Shown here: positions 9,073-16,533 of the stretch, piece after piece
How the letters are laid out: each line of letters opens with the position of its first letter
How positions within the stretch are numbered: position 1 is the stretch's first letter
Position numbers and translations under genes: made by a program
DNA from: GCA-003244245 sp052390115
Lineage (GTDB): Bacteria > Actinomycetota > Actinomycetes > Mycobacteriales > Pseudonocardiaceae
Assembly (NCBI GenBank): GCA_052390115.1
Contig: JBQTHE010000052.1
Span: 8,983 to 72,982, forward strand
Direction: 5' to 3'
DNA: 64,000 nucleotides
Notes under the pieces: model-generated
What the model saw: the letters and a program-made list of their open reading frames with translations, nothing else
Told to the model about the DNA's origin: nothing
The model's database searches: none

Positions 9073-9825
9073 ATGACGGAGAGACATTCTGAATTTCACC
9101 AATTCGACGGAAAAGCAGTAGGTCAAGCTCTCGGTATCGAATTGCGCGCGATGCGTGACGTTGCCCATGGTGACGGACACGCCCTGCCACTTGCCGAGGG
9201 CAAAGCCGTCCTGGAGGTCTATCCGGCCGCTGCCGTCACCCGTGTCACCACACCCAACGCCCGCGTCGAACTCTTCCGCGTTCCCACCTACAGCCTCGAC
9301 GATGGACGAATCGTTTTCGAGCACAATGAGAGCACCGACGGCAGCCGCCTCGTTGTCACGGGGGATGGCAACGTGAGCCTCTATCCCACCGTCCTTCGGA
9401 CCACAAACCGCCGACTTCCCACTGTCGAGAACACCACTGCGGAGTCACTGACCACACCAGCGGAGGCCGAGCGAAGCGAGGCCGGAGAACCGGAGCCCGT
9501 CACGCTGACCGGTCGGCTCGGTCGGGACCCGTGGTTTAGCATGCAAGATGAGACACCCACTGCCGGGTTTCCCCTCGCCGTTAATGAACCCGGCAAGACC
9601 ACGTGGCATCAGGTCGTGGTGTTCGAGGAAGCGGCGGAGCAGCTGCACGACGACCGACAGATCAAGAAGGGCCGACTTGTCGAGGTGACCGGCCGCGAAA
9701 TCGTCAGTGAGGAACCAACCGCAGCAGGTGGTACCCGCAAGACCCGGAAGATTCACGCCAGTACTATCACCCGACTGAAGGCTACGAAGTCCGACCAACC
9801 ATCCGGCTTAGTAACTCCAACTTGA
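9073..9825 (+). CDS. SSB-like protein with extra N-terminal region
   Basis: 250 aa. Residues about 140-238 resemble the OB fold of single-stranded-DNA-binding proteins: VTLTGRLGRDPWF, GFPLAVNEPGKTTWHQVVVFEEAAEQL, KKGRLVEVTGREI and IHASTITRLK. The first 125 residues (IELRAMRDVAHGDGHALPLAEGK and onward) are not recognised. The linker contains AEAERSEAGE, encoded by a copy of the GAGCGAAGCGAG repeat. An acidic SSB-type C-terminal tip is not evident. A role in replication or transfer of the element is inferred. Confidence 0.65.
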   Translation: MTERHSEFHQFDGKAVGQALGIELRAMRDVAHGDGHALPLAEGKAVLEVYPAAAVTRVTTPNARVELFRVPTYSLDDGRIVFEHNESTDGSRLVVTGDGNVSLYPTVLRTTNRRLPTVENTTAESLTTPAEAERSEAGEPEPVTLTGRLGRDPWFSMQDETPTAGFPLAVNEPGKTTWHQVVVFEEAAEQLHDDRQIKKGRLVEVTGREIVSEEPTAAGGTRKTRKIHASTITRLKATKSDQPSGLVTPT

Positions 9826-10284
9826 AGGCCGAGCGAAGCGAGGCCTGGCGCACCGGAGCCACCCGCAAGTACGTCGCCTGCTTGTTAACCGCCGCTGAAG
9901 GTGACGATGAAGGCGTCATTGACGGTGCCGACGGTACGGCTGGCTTCGTCGGCATCGTGGCTGCTTCAGCGTCAATCTGCCGCAGTCCATACAAGCGTGG
10001 CCGCCCGCAGGTGGTCACTCCGGGCAGTGCTGCCGCGCCGCTTCCGCTCCTCGGCGCTGCGCGCCTCCGGTGCGGGTCGGCTTGCCACCGACCGCTCCGG
10101 GCGCCTCACGCAGTGTGCCGTGGCTGGCTGTCGTCAGGGTCGCGGCGCGATCACCGAGTTCGGGATCGAGAGTTGTCCACAGTTCGTCGTCATCGCCGCT
10201 GTCGCGCCGTCGTCATTGGGAGTGGCGGTGAACACGGCCTGCTCCCGCTCACAAGCGTCACCTTGTGAACGGTTGGTAGACAAG
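9826..10284. other. Gene-poor stretch with repeat hairpin, DnaA-box-like site and palindrome
   Basis: No convincing gene. A hairpin copy of the GAGCGAAGCGA repeat (stem AGGCC/GGCCT) follows the SSB-like stop codon and may act as a terminator. One TTGTCCACA (10173-10181) matches the actinobacterial DnaA-box form, but a single copy does not make an origin. CACAAG-CGTCAC-CTTGTG (10250-10267) is an inverted repeat just beyond the 3' end of the next minus-strand gene. Confidence 0.45.
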
Positions 10285-10566
10285 CTACGTCCCTTTGTAG
10301 AGCCGTGGCCGCAGCCATTTGCGCTTGCGAACTTTGCGCCGGTCTATCGGCGCCAGTTTCTCGACTCCCTGCAACTGCAAGGACGTTATCCCGACAGCGA
10401 CACAGGAGATCTCTACGATTTCTCCTGTGTGGCTTGAGAATCTGATCATTCGTCCCGAGTATTCACCAGCACTAGCATCACCCGGTACGACGTCCTCGAC
10501 CTCAATCAGTACGACATCTTCAAGGTTGATGGACAATACGCCAGCTGTCTCTGTCGTCAGGTACAT
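10285..10566 (-). CDS. Small protein, accessory region (93 aa)
   Basis: Not recognised. The ATG at 10566 is chosen because AGGAGG sits eight bases upstream. The protein starts MYLTTETAGVLSINLEDVVLIEVEDVV and ends in a basic tail (RRKVRKRKWLRPRLYKG). The acidic front and basic end suggest a small nucleic-acid or protein partner, which is only a guess. It is transcribed from the leftward arm of promoter cassette 1, whose sequence is shared with the neighbouring 79-aa gene. Confidence 0.6.
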   Translation of the reverse strand: MYLTTETAGVLSINLEDVVLIEVEDVVPGDASAGEYSGRMIRFSSHTGEIVEISCVAVGITSLQLQGVEKLAPIDRRKVRKRKWLRPRLYKGT

Positions 10567-10582
10567 CGTCATCACCTCCTCT

Positions 10583-10740
10583 CTGTCGCTCGCTCGCGAC
10601 ACGTTCTGCACATCCGCATGGCGCACTGGCGGGTCAAGACCGAAACGAAGTGAAGCCGCCGCAGCGGGCCGAGCGAAGCGAGGAGTCTTGACCCGACTGT
10701 GGAAGCCATGTGATACAATAAAAAAGCGAGAGAGCGACAG
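10583..10740. promoter_or_regulatory. Bidirectional promoter cassette 1
   Basis: Symmetric unit. Both outer edges carry CTGTCGCTC-type arms (inverted), and both inner edges carry GTCAAGAC/GTCTTGAC. Rightward promoter: TTGACC (10688-10693), 17 bp, TGATAC (10711-10716). Leftward promoter: TTGACC (complement of 10632-10637) about 17 bp from GATGTG. The 41 bp at 10633-10673 are identical to 11181-11221 in cassette 2. Confidence 0.65.
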
Positions 10741-10870
10741 AACCGGATAGCAGAAAAGTCTGCTCCGTCGACTGATCCTCGGAAAGGGCGAGCGAAGCGA
10801 GCCCTACCGCCTCGCAGTTGCGGTTAAACCCTTGCTGCTTCCCCCAAGTTGTTATTGGGAGAAGCCGTAA
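10741..10870 (+). other. Possible short transcript from cassette 1, no ORF
   Basis: No gene is visible. Downstream of the rightward promoter are GCAGA-AAAG-TCTGC (10750-10763) and a GGGC/GCCC hairpin around GAGCGAAGCGA (about 10787-10805). The stretch reads towards the 3' end of the facing 79-aa gene. A small RNA is possible. Confidence 0.25.
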
Positions 10871-10874
10871 GCGC

Positions 10875-11114
10875 TTAACGCTTCTTTGAAGCAGTCCCGA
10901 ACAGCTGCTCCAGGAACTCAGCAACCCAGCCCTTCGGGGGCTCCAGGTTTGCCTTGGTTCCCTTGCCGAGACCATCATCGGGAGACTTGACGTAATCCAT
11001 CACGTGGAAGTCCCGCTCGACCCCCAACGCGATTGCCTGCATCATGCGGTTCGTCGCTTCGATCTGGTCTTTTGCCGGCACCTGATAGATCCGGATTATT
11101 TTATACACTGGCAC
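10875..11114 (-). CDS. Small protein, accessory region (79 aa)
   Basis: Not recognised. The GTG at 11114 has AGGAGG eight bases upstream and gives VPVYKIIRIYQVPAKDQIEATNRMMQAIALG, ending KGWVAEFLEQLFGTASKKR. The regular alternation of strand and helix looks like a compact folded protein. It is the second gene served by the duplicated promoter cassettes (cassette 2, leftward arm), so it is probably expressed together with the 93-aa protein. Confidence 0.6.
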   Translation of the reverse strand: MPVYKIIRIYQVPAKDQIEATNRMMQAIALGVERDFHVMDYVKSPDDGLGKGTKANLEPPKGWVAEFLEQLFGTASKKR

Positions 11115-11130
11115 ACGCACCACCTCCTTT

Positions 11131-11284
11131 CTGTCGCTCTTTCGCGGCACGCTCCACACGCACGCATCGCGTGCTGGGCTGTCAAGACCGAAACGAAGTG
11201 AAGCCGCCGCAGCGGGCCGAGTGCAACGAGGCGTCTTGACAGACCTGCGGAAGCGATGTGGCACAATGCATTAGCGAAAGAGAC
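11131..11284. promoter_or_regulatory. Bidirectional promoter cassette 2
   Basis: Same architecture as cassette 1. Rightward: TTGACA (11236-11241), 17 bp, TGGCAC (11259-11264). Leftward: TTGACA with a similar spacing to TGCGTG. The arms carry CTGTCGCTC on the left and a matching GCGAAAGAG on the right. The central 41 bp (11181-11221) are identical to cassette 1, while the promoter spacers have diverged. Confidence 0.62.
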
Positions 11285-11790
11285 CCACGGTCCGTCACCA
11301 CCACCGACTTGCGGCGTGTGTCTTCGCGGCAGCGAACCCATTGGCCCGCAGGCCAATTTCTGTGCGAAGCACATCCCGGCCGATCCGGGGAAGGAAGGTC
11401 TGGAAGGAATCCCCGGGCGGCCTCCCGCACCGCCAGGTGCTACCCCTGTGGGCGAGTGGCCTCTTCGCTGCCCCGCTCCCCCCGGACAGCTAGCCAACGA
11501 TCACCCAACTTACTCACACGACCCAACCCAGAGGAGAAGTACAGCGTGCGGGGCAGAGAAGAGGACACGAGGTCGGCCGCAGGATGCGGCGCGTCCAGGG
11601 ACTGAAGGGACCGGTGTGGCCGACCTCGTGTCCGCAGGCACTCGCCCACCCTTTGCGCTGGTAGCGCCGTCTTCCTTCCAGCTCAGATCCCACCCAGCGG
11701 GTGGCTCCGTGTGCCTCCACACCCTTGCGGTTGGTCTACCGGCCTGAACCGGTACGGCTCCCGCAGGGCCTCAGGTGAGCAACTGGTCTG
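11285..11790 (+). ncRNA. Candidate large structured RNA downstream of cassette 2
   Basis: About 500 bp with no credible coding frame but many perfect inverted repeats: TTGGCC-CGCA-GGCCAA (11341-11356); CCGGGGA/TCCCCGG (11385-11391, 11410-11416); a 16-bp stem, GGACACGAGGTCGGCC with its exact complement (11563-11578, 11618-11633); and TACCGG-CCTGAA-CCGGTA (11737-11754). The rightward promoter of cassette 2 points into it. I do not recognise it as RNase P RNA, tmRNA or a group II intron. Expression and the RNA class are unproven. Confidence 0.4.
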
Positions 11791-12099
11791 ATCGAGCACA
11801 TGCTGTACTCGCTCGCTACACAACTCCCTTCCCCCCAAACCCCCCATCCTTCTCTAACCGAAAGAGTTATCTTAGGGCAATCGCTTTTCTTCCCGACGCT
11901 GGCGCGTCCGAAAAAAATTTGTTGGCAAGTTCTAGACGGGTGAGTAACTCAGGACCTTGCCCCATAAAGGAACATGCGCTACGTCTTCACCGTAGCCACC
12001 GTACTATCTCAACGGCTCCCTATCCAACGCTTCATGCACACCGACTAAGCAAGACGCCCAACCGTCGATGTACAACCAATATAAGCACATAACAATTGA
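11791..12099. other. Non-coding stretch, no gene seen
   Basis: Composition changes from GC-rich to AT-rich here. The only item of note is GACGGGTGAGTAAC (11935-11948), identical to a universally conserved 16S rRNA segment; the surrounding bases do not continue as 16S. Confidence 0.4.
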
Positions 12100-12306
12100 T
12101 CTGTATACACGTAAGAGTGTATGCGTACACGCACTCATGAGTCTATCAGTGTCTGCGTGTCTAAACCTATAGACTTATAACTGTATAGATGTATAGGTGC
12201 ACGCGTGTATAAGTGTATACACCTGTATGTGCATAGGTGCAAACACCTACACGTGTATGAGTGTAAACGTGTCTAGGTGTCTGCGTGCCCACACCTATAG
12301 GTGTGC
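12100..12306. repeat. Palindrome-rich GTGTATA/TAGGTG repeat field
   Basis: About 200 bp of degenerate TGTATA, TAGGTG and ACACG words with alternating purine/pyrimidine character. It contains perfect palindromes: ACTCATGAGT (12133-12142), GTGTATACAC (12213-12222) and CACACCTATAGGTGTG (12290-12305). A related GGTATACACACC occurs just upstream of the RHH-like gene (about 12748). It adjoins the 3' end of that gene and resembles a plasmid centromere or iteron region; this role is inferred. Confidence 0.55.
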
Positions 12307-12318
12307 CAAGTGAGAGTA

Positions 12319-12681
12319 TTATTTCTTCGAAAGTTTTTGGGTGATATAGAGGTCGATCGCTTCCCGAACCATATCGTTCATGCTAACGTCCCGTCCCGCC
12401 AAACGTTGCTCTAGGGACACCTTTGTGAGGTAGTCAATCTGATCTTGATAGATATTGAATGTTCTTGGAGCGTACTGCCGAGTTGCCTTCGCCGCACCTA
12501 GCTTCTTCTGCTGGCCGTCGCTCGTGTTAGTTGACCGTTTGCCAGGCGTCTGTGCCTGAGGTCTTGGCTGCCCAATAACCGGCATATCATCAAACGGGGT
12601 ACTCGTACTCAGCTGCCGCTCAGCAGGATCAGGGTCAAACACCACCGCCTCCTGACGTCTTCGCCACAGACGAAGCACCAT
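12319..12681 (-). CDS. Ribbon-helix-helix-like DNA-binding protein
   Basis: 120 aa. The first 70 residues are polar and unstructured. The last 50 (RTFNIYQDQIDYLTKVSLEQ, then RDVSMNDMVREAIDLYITQKL) fit a beta strand followed by two helices, as in CopG/ParG-like RHH proteins. It is AT-rich and lies downstream of the AAA+ ATPase gene in the same direction, next to the palindrome field. An ATPase, an RHH protein and repeats together suggest a partition-like or copy-control module; no classical ParA is present. Confidence 0.5.
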   Translation of the reverse strand: MVLRLWRRRQEAVVFDPDPAERQLSTSTPFDDMPVIGQPRPQAQTPGKRSTNTSDGQQKKLGAAKATRQYAPRTFNIYQDQIDYLTKVSLEQRLAGRDVSMNDMVREAIDLYITQKLSKK

Positions 12682-12762
12682 CGTTAACTGTCGCCTCCGT
12701 GGTCGCTACTGCCGTCTTACTTTGTTCGGCACGCTTTTTCGCTAAGCTGGTATACACACCCG

Positions 12763-13698
12763 TCATATTTGGTGAATTTCTTGCTTTCCGTCTCTTTCTT
12801 TCGATTTTCTTTTTGTCAGCGTGTTTCGAGCAACCTGCTCCATGTCATCAGGGGTTGCTTTCCGCTGTTCTTTCCTCGTGAGATGCTTTAAAAGTTCATC
12901 GCCGACTTTTAGTGCATCACGTGGCAGCCCTTTCGAGTACCGAAAGAGGATATTAAACGATTCGATATCATTATCAACGAACGGAAAGTCCTCGACTGTG
13001 CCGCCCGCAACCTGCCAGCGGAAGAGGTACATCTGTTTGAGCTCATCAGGTGTCATTGGTGCGATCTCGATCGTTCGCATCCGTGACTCAAGCTCGCCCA
13101 TTTGAGCAATATTATCAAGTAATGGCTCTTGGCCAGCGACGATTAGTTGGATAAATTTAACCTTATTGTCCTCGACGTTGAGTAAGCTATAGAGCGTTGA
13201 AAGGTGTTCTTCGTCCATAAAGTGCCCATCATCAATAATCAATGTCGGAGTCACTTTGCTTTGATCGACCTTATTAATGAGATAGTCTTGAACATTTTCT
13301 AGTGTTTGACTATAGGAACGCGCTGTCGGAACACCAAACCCTTCAGCTATTTTCCGGATCAGCCAATTTTTCGTGACACCTCTATGCAGGTAGACAGAAT
13401 TTACCTGGAACTGCTCTTGGGAGTTGAGCAACGTGAAAATTCTGTCAATGATCGTGCTTTTCCCTGTACCATAGGGACCGGTCAAAGAAAACGGAGCCGT
13501 ACGCGAGACGGTTAGCTGTACCGATTGGATGAGTACTTCTTGTACTTGATCGGTGGTGAATAAATAACGAAATTCCGGCCCTCCCCGGTATGGCTGTTCA
13601 AGAAGCCGGAAAAACGTCAGCACTTTGGGGTCAATACTCAACGCAAGCTCAAGTAATTCTTTATCGTTTTTGAGGTAGGATGGTTGATCTATTTGCAC
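12763..13698 (-). CDS. AAA+ ATPase, ExeA/TniB-like
   Basis: 311 aa, GTG start. Walker A is GPYGTGKST (about residues 74-82) and Walker B is TLIIDDGHFMDE (about 152-163). Later motifs include IVAGQEPLLDNIAQMGELESRMRTIEIAPMTPDEL and FRYSKGLPRDALKVGDELL, typical of ExeA/TniB-type ATPases that partner transposases or partition proteins. It ends in a basic tail (TKRKSKERDGKQ). The gene is clearly AT-richer than the host chromosome. No TniA/TnsB transposase is nearby, so it is either a partition-type ATPase or the survivor of a Tn7-like element. Confidence 0.72.
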   Translation of the reverse strand: MQIDQPSYLKNDKELLELALSIDPKVLTFFRLLEQPYRGGPEFRYLFTTDQVQEVLIQSVQLTVSRTAPFSLTGPYGTGKSTIIDRIFTLLNSQEQFQVNSVYLHRGVTKNWLIRKIAEGFGVPTARSYSQTLENVQDYLINKVDQSKVTPTLIIDDGHFMDEEHLSTLYSLLNVEDNKVKFIQLIVAGQEPLLDNIAQMGELESRMRTIEIAPMTPDELKQMYLFRWQVAGGTVEDFPFVDNDIESFNILFRYSKGLPRDALKVGDELLKHLTRKEQRKATPDDMEQVARNTLTKRKSKERDGKQEIHQI

Positions 13699-13719
13699 AG
13701 TGACTTCTACAGTAAACTA

Positions 13720-13792
13720 ATTTTTTGAAAAAGTCAAGAAGTTGGTCGGGAAATGGCGCACTTTTTGAAAACTGGCAGGAAAATGAGTGTGC
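13720..13792. repeat. Two imperfect direct repeats upstream of the AAA+ gene
   Basis: TTTTTGAAAA occurs at 13722-13731 and 13762-13771. Each is followed by a TGG..GG.AAATG block, ending near GCGCAC and GTGTGC. They lie just upstream of the GTG start, where they could bind the regulator or mark a transposon end. Confidence 0.4.
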
Positions 13793-13913
13793 AAACTAGC
13801 AACTGATAGAAGACAACGTTCTAAGAATGATCAAAGTGAGCAATGAGTCATGAAGAGTATATCGTATGACCCCAGGTGGGTCTACGAGCAAGAACAGTCT
13901 CCGGGGTGTCGCG

Positions 13914-15359
13914 CTACGCGCGCCAGATCGGCTCTAGCCGATGTGGATCAAAGGTGTTTCTACCTCGCACCGCCGGATGCACGATGACTCGATCAAGAAC
14001 CGTCGAGATGACTGCCCGCTTGCGCGACAGGGGTAACCCCTTCCATACCTCGTCAAACGCCACAGAATCGCCTGTAAGCCCCTCAAGGACTGCGGTCCGG
14101 CTCGTTGTACTCAGTCGCTTCCTTGCGGTCTCCAGACGGCTTTCCAGCACCCCACGAGCACGCAACCACTCGCTGCGGGTGATGACGTCGGTCGCATAGT
14201 CCTCGGCCAGTTCCTCAAGCTTGCGCTGATCCGTCGTCATCTGCCGGAGCACCGCCTCGCCTTGCTGATCTTGCCCCTTCGCTCGGAGTGCCTCGACGAA
14301 CTTTGGCGAGGCTAACGCGATTTTCATCATGCGTCGCACGTGCTCGTCTGTTGGATCGGCAAGGATGTAAATCTTCCCGCACCGGTTGTTGCCGGGCATC
14401 TTGTTGCACACATAGCGCATCCGGCCGTCATCGCGTGGCCGACCACACAACGGTGCGCCGACGCCAACCTCCCCACAGATCCCGCACCGCAGGATGCCGG
14501 TCAACAAGCATCGTCTCGGCGTGGCTGGGGTGAGCCGCCGCTCAGGGTTCATCAGCAGCGCACGAACCCGTGCTGTGTCCTCCTTGCTGATAATCGCGGG
14601 CCACACCGCATCCCCGACAATCTCACCCACCAGATGCCGTTTGGCCTCCCCGTGTGCGTGCGGCTGATGATCACGCTGACCCGAGATCCTCCCTGAGGCA
14701 AGCATCCGCTTGAGCGTCTGCGCCGACCACTCTCCCCCGGTCGACGTACGAATTCCCCGACTATTCAGGTCACGGGCCAAAGTACGCACGCCCTCTCCGG
14801 CGAGAACCCGCCGGACACACTCCCTGATGGCCTCAGCCTCGGCCTCCCGCACCGTCACTCGGTCTCGCTCGAACCCGAACGGCCGGCCAGACCCACCCCA
14901 CACCTTGCCGGCCTGCGCGACTTCCAACGCCTTCCGACGAATCCGCTCAGCCTTGTGCTCACTCTCATAGCGCGCCCACGCTCCCAGCGTCCGGGCAACA
15001 GCTCGGCCTGCTGGTGTCGAAAGGTCGACCGGTCCAGCCCTGACCGTTTCCACGGCAACCCCGGCACCTTCACAGACGCCGATGAACTCCTCCAGCTCTC
15101 GGGGCGAGCGGTGAAGCCGGTCAGTGTGCCACGCAATCACAGCATCAATAACACCTGAACGAAGATCCTCAAGGAGCCGTCGGTACTCAGGACGGATCTT
15201 GCCGGAGAAGGCCGAAAGATCGTTGTCTACATACAGCCCGGCAACCGTCCAGCCCAGGTGTGACGCCCGCTCGCGGCAGTCTGCCTCCTGCCGGGCAACC
15301 CCCAGCCCGGCGCCCTCCCGGTCGTCGCTGATACGGCAGTAGATCCCAGCTTGAACCAT
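13914..15359 (-). CDS. Large serine recombinase (site-specific integrase)
   Basis: 481 aa. The resolvase domain begins at once (VQAGIYCRISDDREGAGLGV, catalytic Ser about 11), with AWHTDRLHRSPRELEEF about residue 90. The recombinase domain follows (VWGGSGRPFGFERD, LARDLNSRGIRTSTGGEWS), then the zinc ribbon (LLTGILRCGICGEVGVGAPL and YVCNKMPGNNRCGKIYI) and a coiled-coil C-terminus. The ATG at 15359 places the catalytic strand at the N-terminus. Base composition is host-like, unlike the AAA+/RHH genes. The gene starts at the comM remnant, so the element probably integrated into comM. Confidence 0.88.
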   Translation of the reverse strand: MVQAGIYCRISDDREGAGLGVARQEADCRERASHLGWTVAGLYVDNDLSAFSGKIRPEYRRLLEDLRSGVIDAVIAWHTDRLHRSPRELEEFIGVCEGAGVAVETVRAGPVDLSTPAGRAVARTLGAWARYESEHKAERIRRKALEVAQAGKVWGGSGRPFGFERDRVTVREAEAEAIRECVRRVLAGEGVRTLARDLNSRGIRTSTGGEWSAQTLKRMLASGRISGQRDHQPHAHGEAKRHLVGEIVGDAVWPAIISKEDTARVRALLMNPERRLTPATPRRCLLTGILRCGICGEVGVGAPLCGRPRDDGRMRYVCNKMPGNNRCGKIYILADPTDEHVRRMMKIALASPKFVEALRAKGQDQQGEAVLRQMTTDQRKLEELAEDYATDVITRSEWLRARGVLESRLETARKRLSTTSRTAVLEGLTGDSVAFDEVWKGLPLSRKRAVISTVLDRVIVHPAVRGRNTFDPHRLEPIWRA

Positions 15360-15365
15360 AGACCT

Positions 15366-15825
15366 CAGGGTACATAGCAAACCCCGCGATGGGCTCGGCT
15401 CACCGCGCCGGGCTCGGCCAGCCCCGAACCACCCCCAACCAGCGCGGCCACAGAGCTGGTGTGATGCGGCGCGACGAACGGGGGCGCGGTGATCAGCGGG
15501 GTCTCGGGGGCGAGCACGCTGGCCACCGAGTGCACCACGGTCACCTCGAGTGCCTCGTGGTCAGTGAGTGCGGGTAGCAGCCCCACCATCCGCGCACTCG
15601 CACCCCGTCGACCAGCGCCGCCTCGGCCAGCGAGGCGGTCGGCACCACGACCTGGCCGATACCTACCCGGCGGGCTGCGAGTACGGCCGGCAGCACCCCA
15701 CGCACCGGACGCAGCCGGCCGTCCAGGGCCAGTTCCCCGATCAACACCAGCCCGCGCAGCCGCTCGGCCGGAATCCGGCGGTCGGCGGCCAGCAACGCAC
15801 AGGCCAGCGCTAAGGCAAAAAGCAG
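15366..15825 (-). pseudogene. comM: comM (Mg-chelatase-like ATPase) remnant
   Basis: Two comM pieces in different frames. The first is LALACALLAADRRIPAERLRGLVLIGELALDGRLRPVRG, ending ALVDGVRVRG. The second is GLLPALTDHEALEVTVVHSV, ending ALVGGGSGLAEPGAVSRAHRGV. About 60-80 codons between them, including the Walker A region, are deleted, with a frameshift. The remnant breaks off after AHRGV, at the integrase side, and has lost its N-terminal start on the other. Intact comM is about 500 aa. It is non-functional and marks a former insertion target. Confidence 0.75.
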
Positions 15826-15914
15826 GATCAGACATGTCTACGTGGGGCGGCCCGACCATGTGTTCAGCTCACAGGCCGAGGGCCCTCGATCCCGACTGCC
15901 AAGGAGCCGACACC

Positions 15915-16199
15915 GTGAGCCTGATCCTGCCAGTCATCCGGAAGTTCGCAGCCGACATCTACAACGTGCACCTGGTCTGCTACGTCGGGATGTCCGTGGT
16001 GGTGATCCTGCTGGTATTCGGCCAGGAGACCCCAGCCCTGGCGGTCAGCGTCGCCTCGATGGTTGTGACCTGGGTCCTGAACAACGTCAACCTCGCCGAG
16101 GAACGCAAGGCCGCGCAAGGCCGCGCCGCGCAGCACGCCGAGATGGTGACCCAGCTCGAGCAGGCACAGGAGTTGCTGCGCACCGACGCGCGCCCCTGA
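15915..16199 (+). CDS. Small two-helix membrane protein with coiled tail
   Basis: 94 aa. The GTG start has AAGGAG at ideal distance. It has two membrane helices (YNVHLVCYVGMSVVVILLVFG and ALAVSVASMVVTWVLNNVNL) and a charged helical tail (AEERKAAQGRAAQHAEMVTQLEQAQELL). The layout recalls a holin or a membrane-anchor protein, but no family is recognised. It is the first of four overlapping genes facing an XRE regulator. Confidence 0.6.
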   Translation: MSLILPVIRKFAADIYNVHLVCYVGMSVVVILLVFGQETPALAVSVASMVVTWVLNNVNLAEERKAAQGRAAQHAEMVTQLEQAQELLRTDARP

Positions 16200-16321
16200 T
16201 GGACAGCGACCACGCCACCCGCGCGGACCTGATGGCCGCTGTGTGGGACCTGACCGAACAAGTCGAGGACCTCCGCGACGCAGCAGCACGTCGACGCAAT
16301 ACCCAGGGAGGCCACCGATGA
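16199..16321 (+). CDS. Very small protein (40 aa)
   Basis: The ATG overlaps the TGA of the membrane protein (ATGA), and its own stop overlaps the next start in the same way. The product, MDSDHATRADLMAAVWDLTE and onward to RRRNTQGGHR, looks like a single amphipathic helix. Support is positional only. Confidence 0.5.
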   Translation: MDSDHATRADLMAAVWDLTEQVEDLRDAAARRRNTQGGHR

Positions 16322-16533
16322 TCACTGTGCGCACCAGCCCAGGCGGCCGCACGCTGAACAGCACCGCGGGCAACTCCGGTTCGTTCCACTTGGCGCGATC
16401 GGCCACGTTCGCGGCGCACCAGGCCGCGGCTGGGCGAGCGCATGACCTAGCGGCGGCAGACACCGAGCGGTTGCACTCACTACGAACACAGGTGACACCG
16501 TTCGTTGCTCCGGCTAGGAGACCCCAATGGTGA
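16318..16533 (+). CDS. Small protein (71 aa)
   Basis: The ATG at 16318 has GGAGG seven bases upstream and overlaps the preceding stop. The product begins MITVRTSPGGRTLNSTAGNS and is polar with no recognised domain. Its 3' end overlaps the next start by 7 bp. Coupling across all four genes argues that they are real. Confidence 0.5.
   Translation: MITVRTSPGGRTLNSTAGNSGSFHLARSATFAAHQAAAGRAHDLAAADTERLHSLRTQVTPFVAPARRPQW

Noticed and set aside
10173..10181. Replication origin suggested by a DnaA box
   Set aside because: Only one good TTGTCCACA is present, with no cluster, AT-rich unwinding region or replication initiator gene.
9822..10437. Two long + frames (148 and 178 aa)
   Set aside because: Low-complexity products that overlap the 93-aa gene, without a ribosome site. 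The second is antisense to it.
11256..11747. 163-codon + frame
   Set aside because: Pro/Arg-rich with no fold. It overlaps strong inverted repeats and starts inside the promoter cassette, so a structured RNA fits better.
12100..12306. Possible CRISPR array
   Set aside because: The short words vary in length and spacing and there are no regular repeat-spacer units or cas genes.
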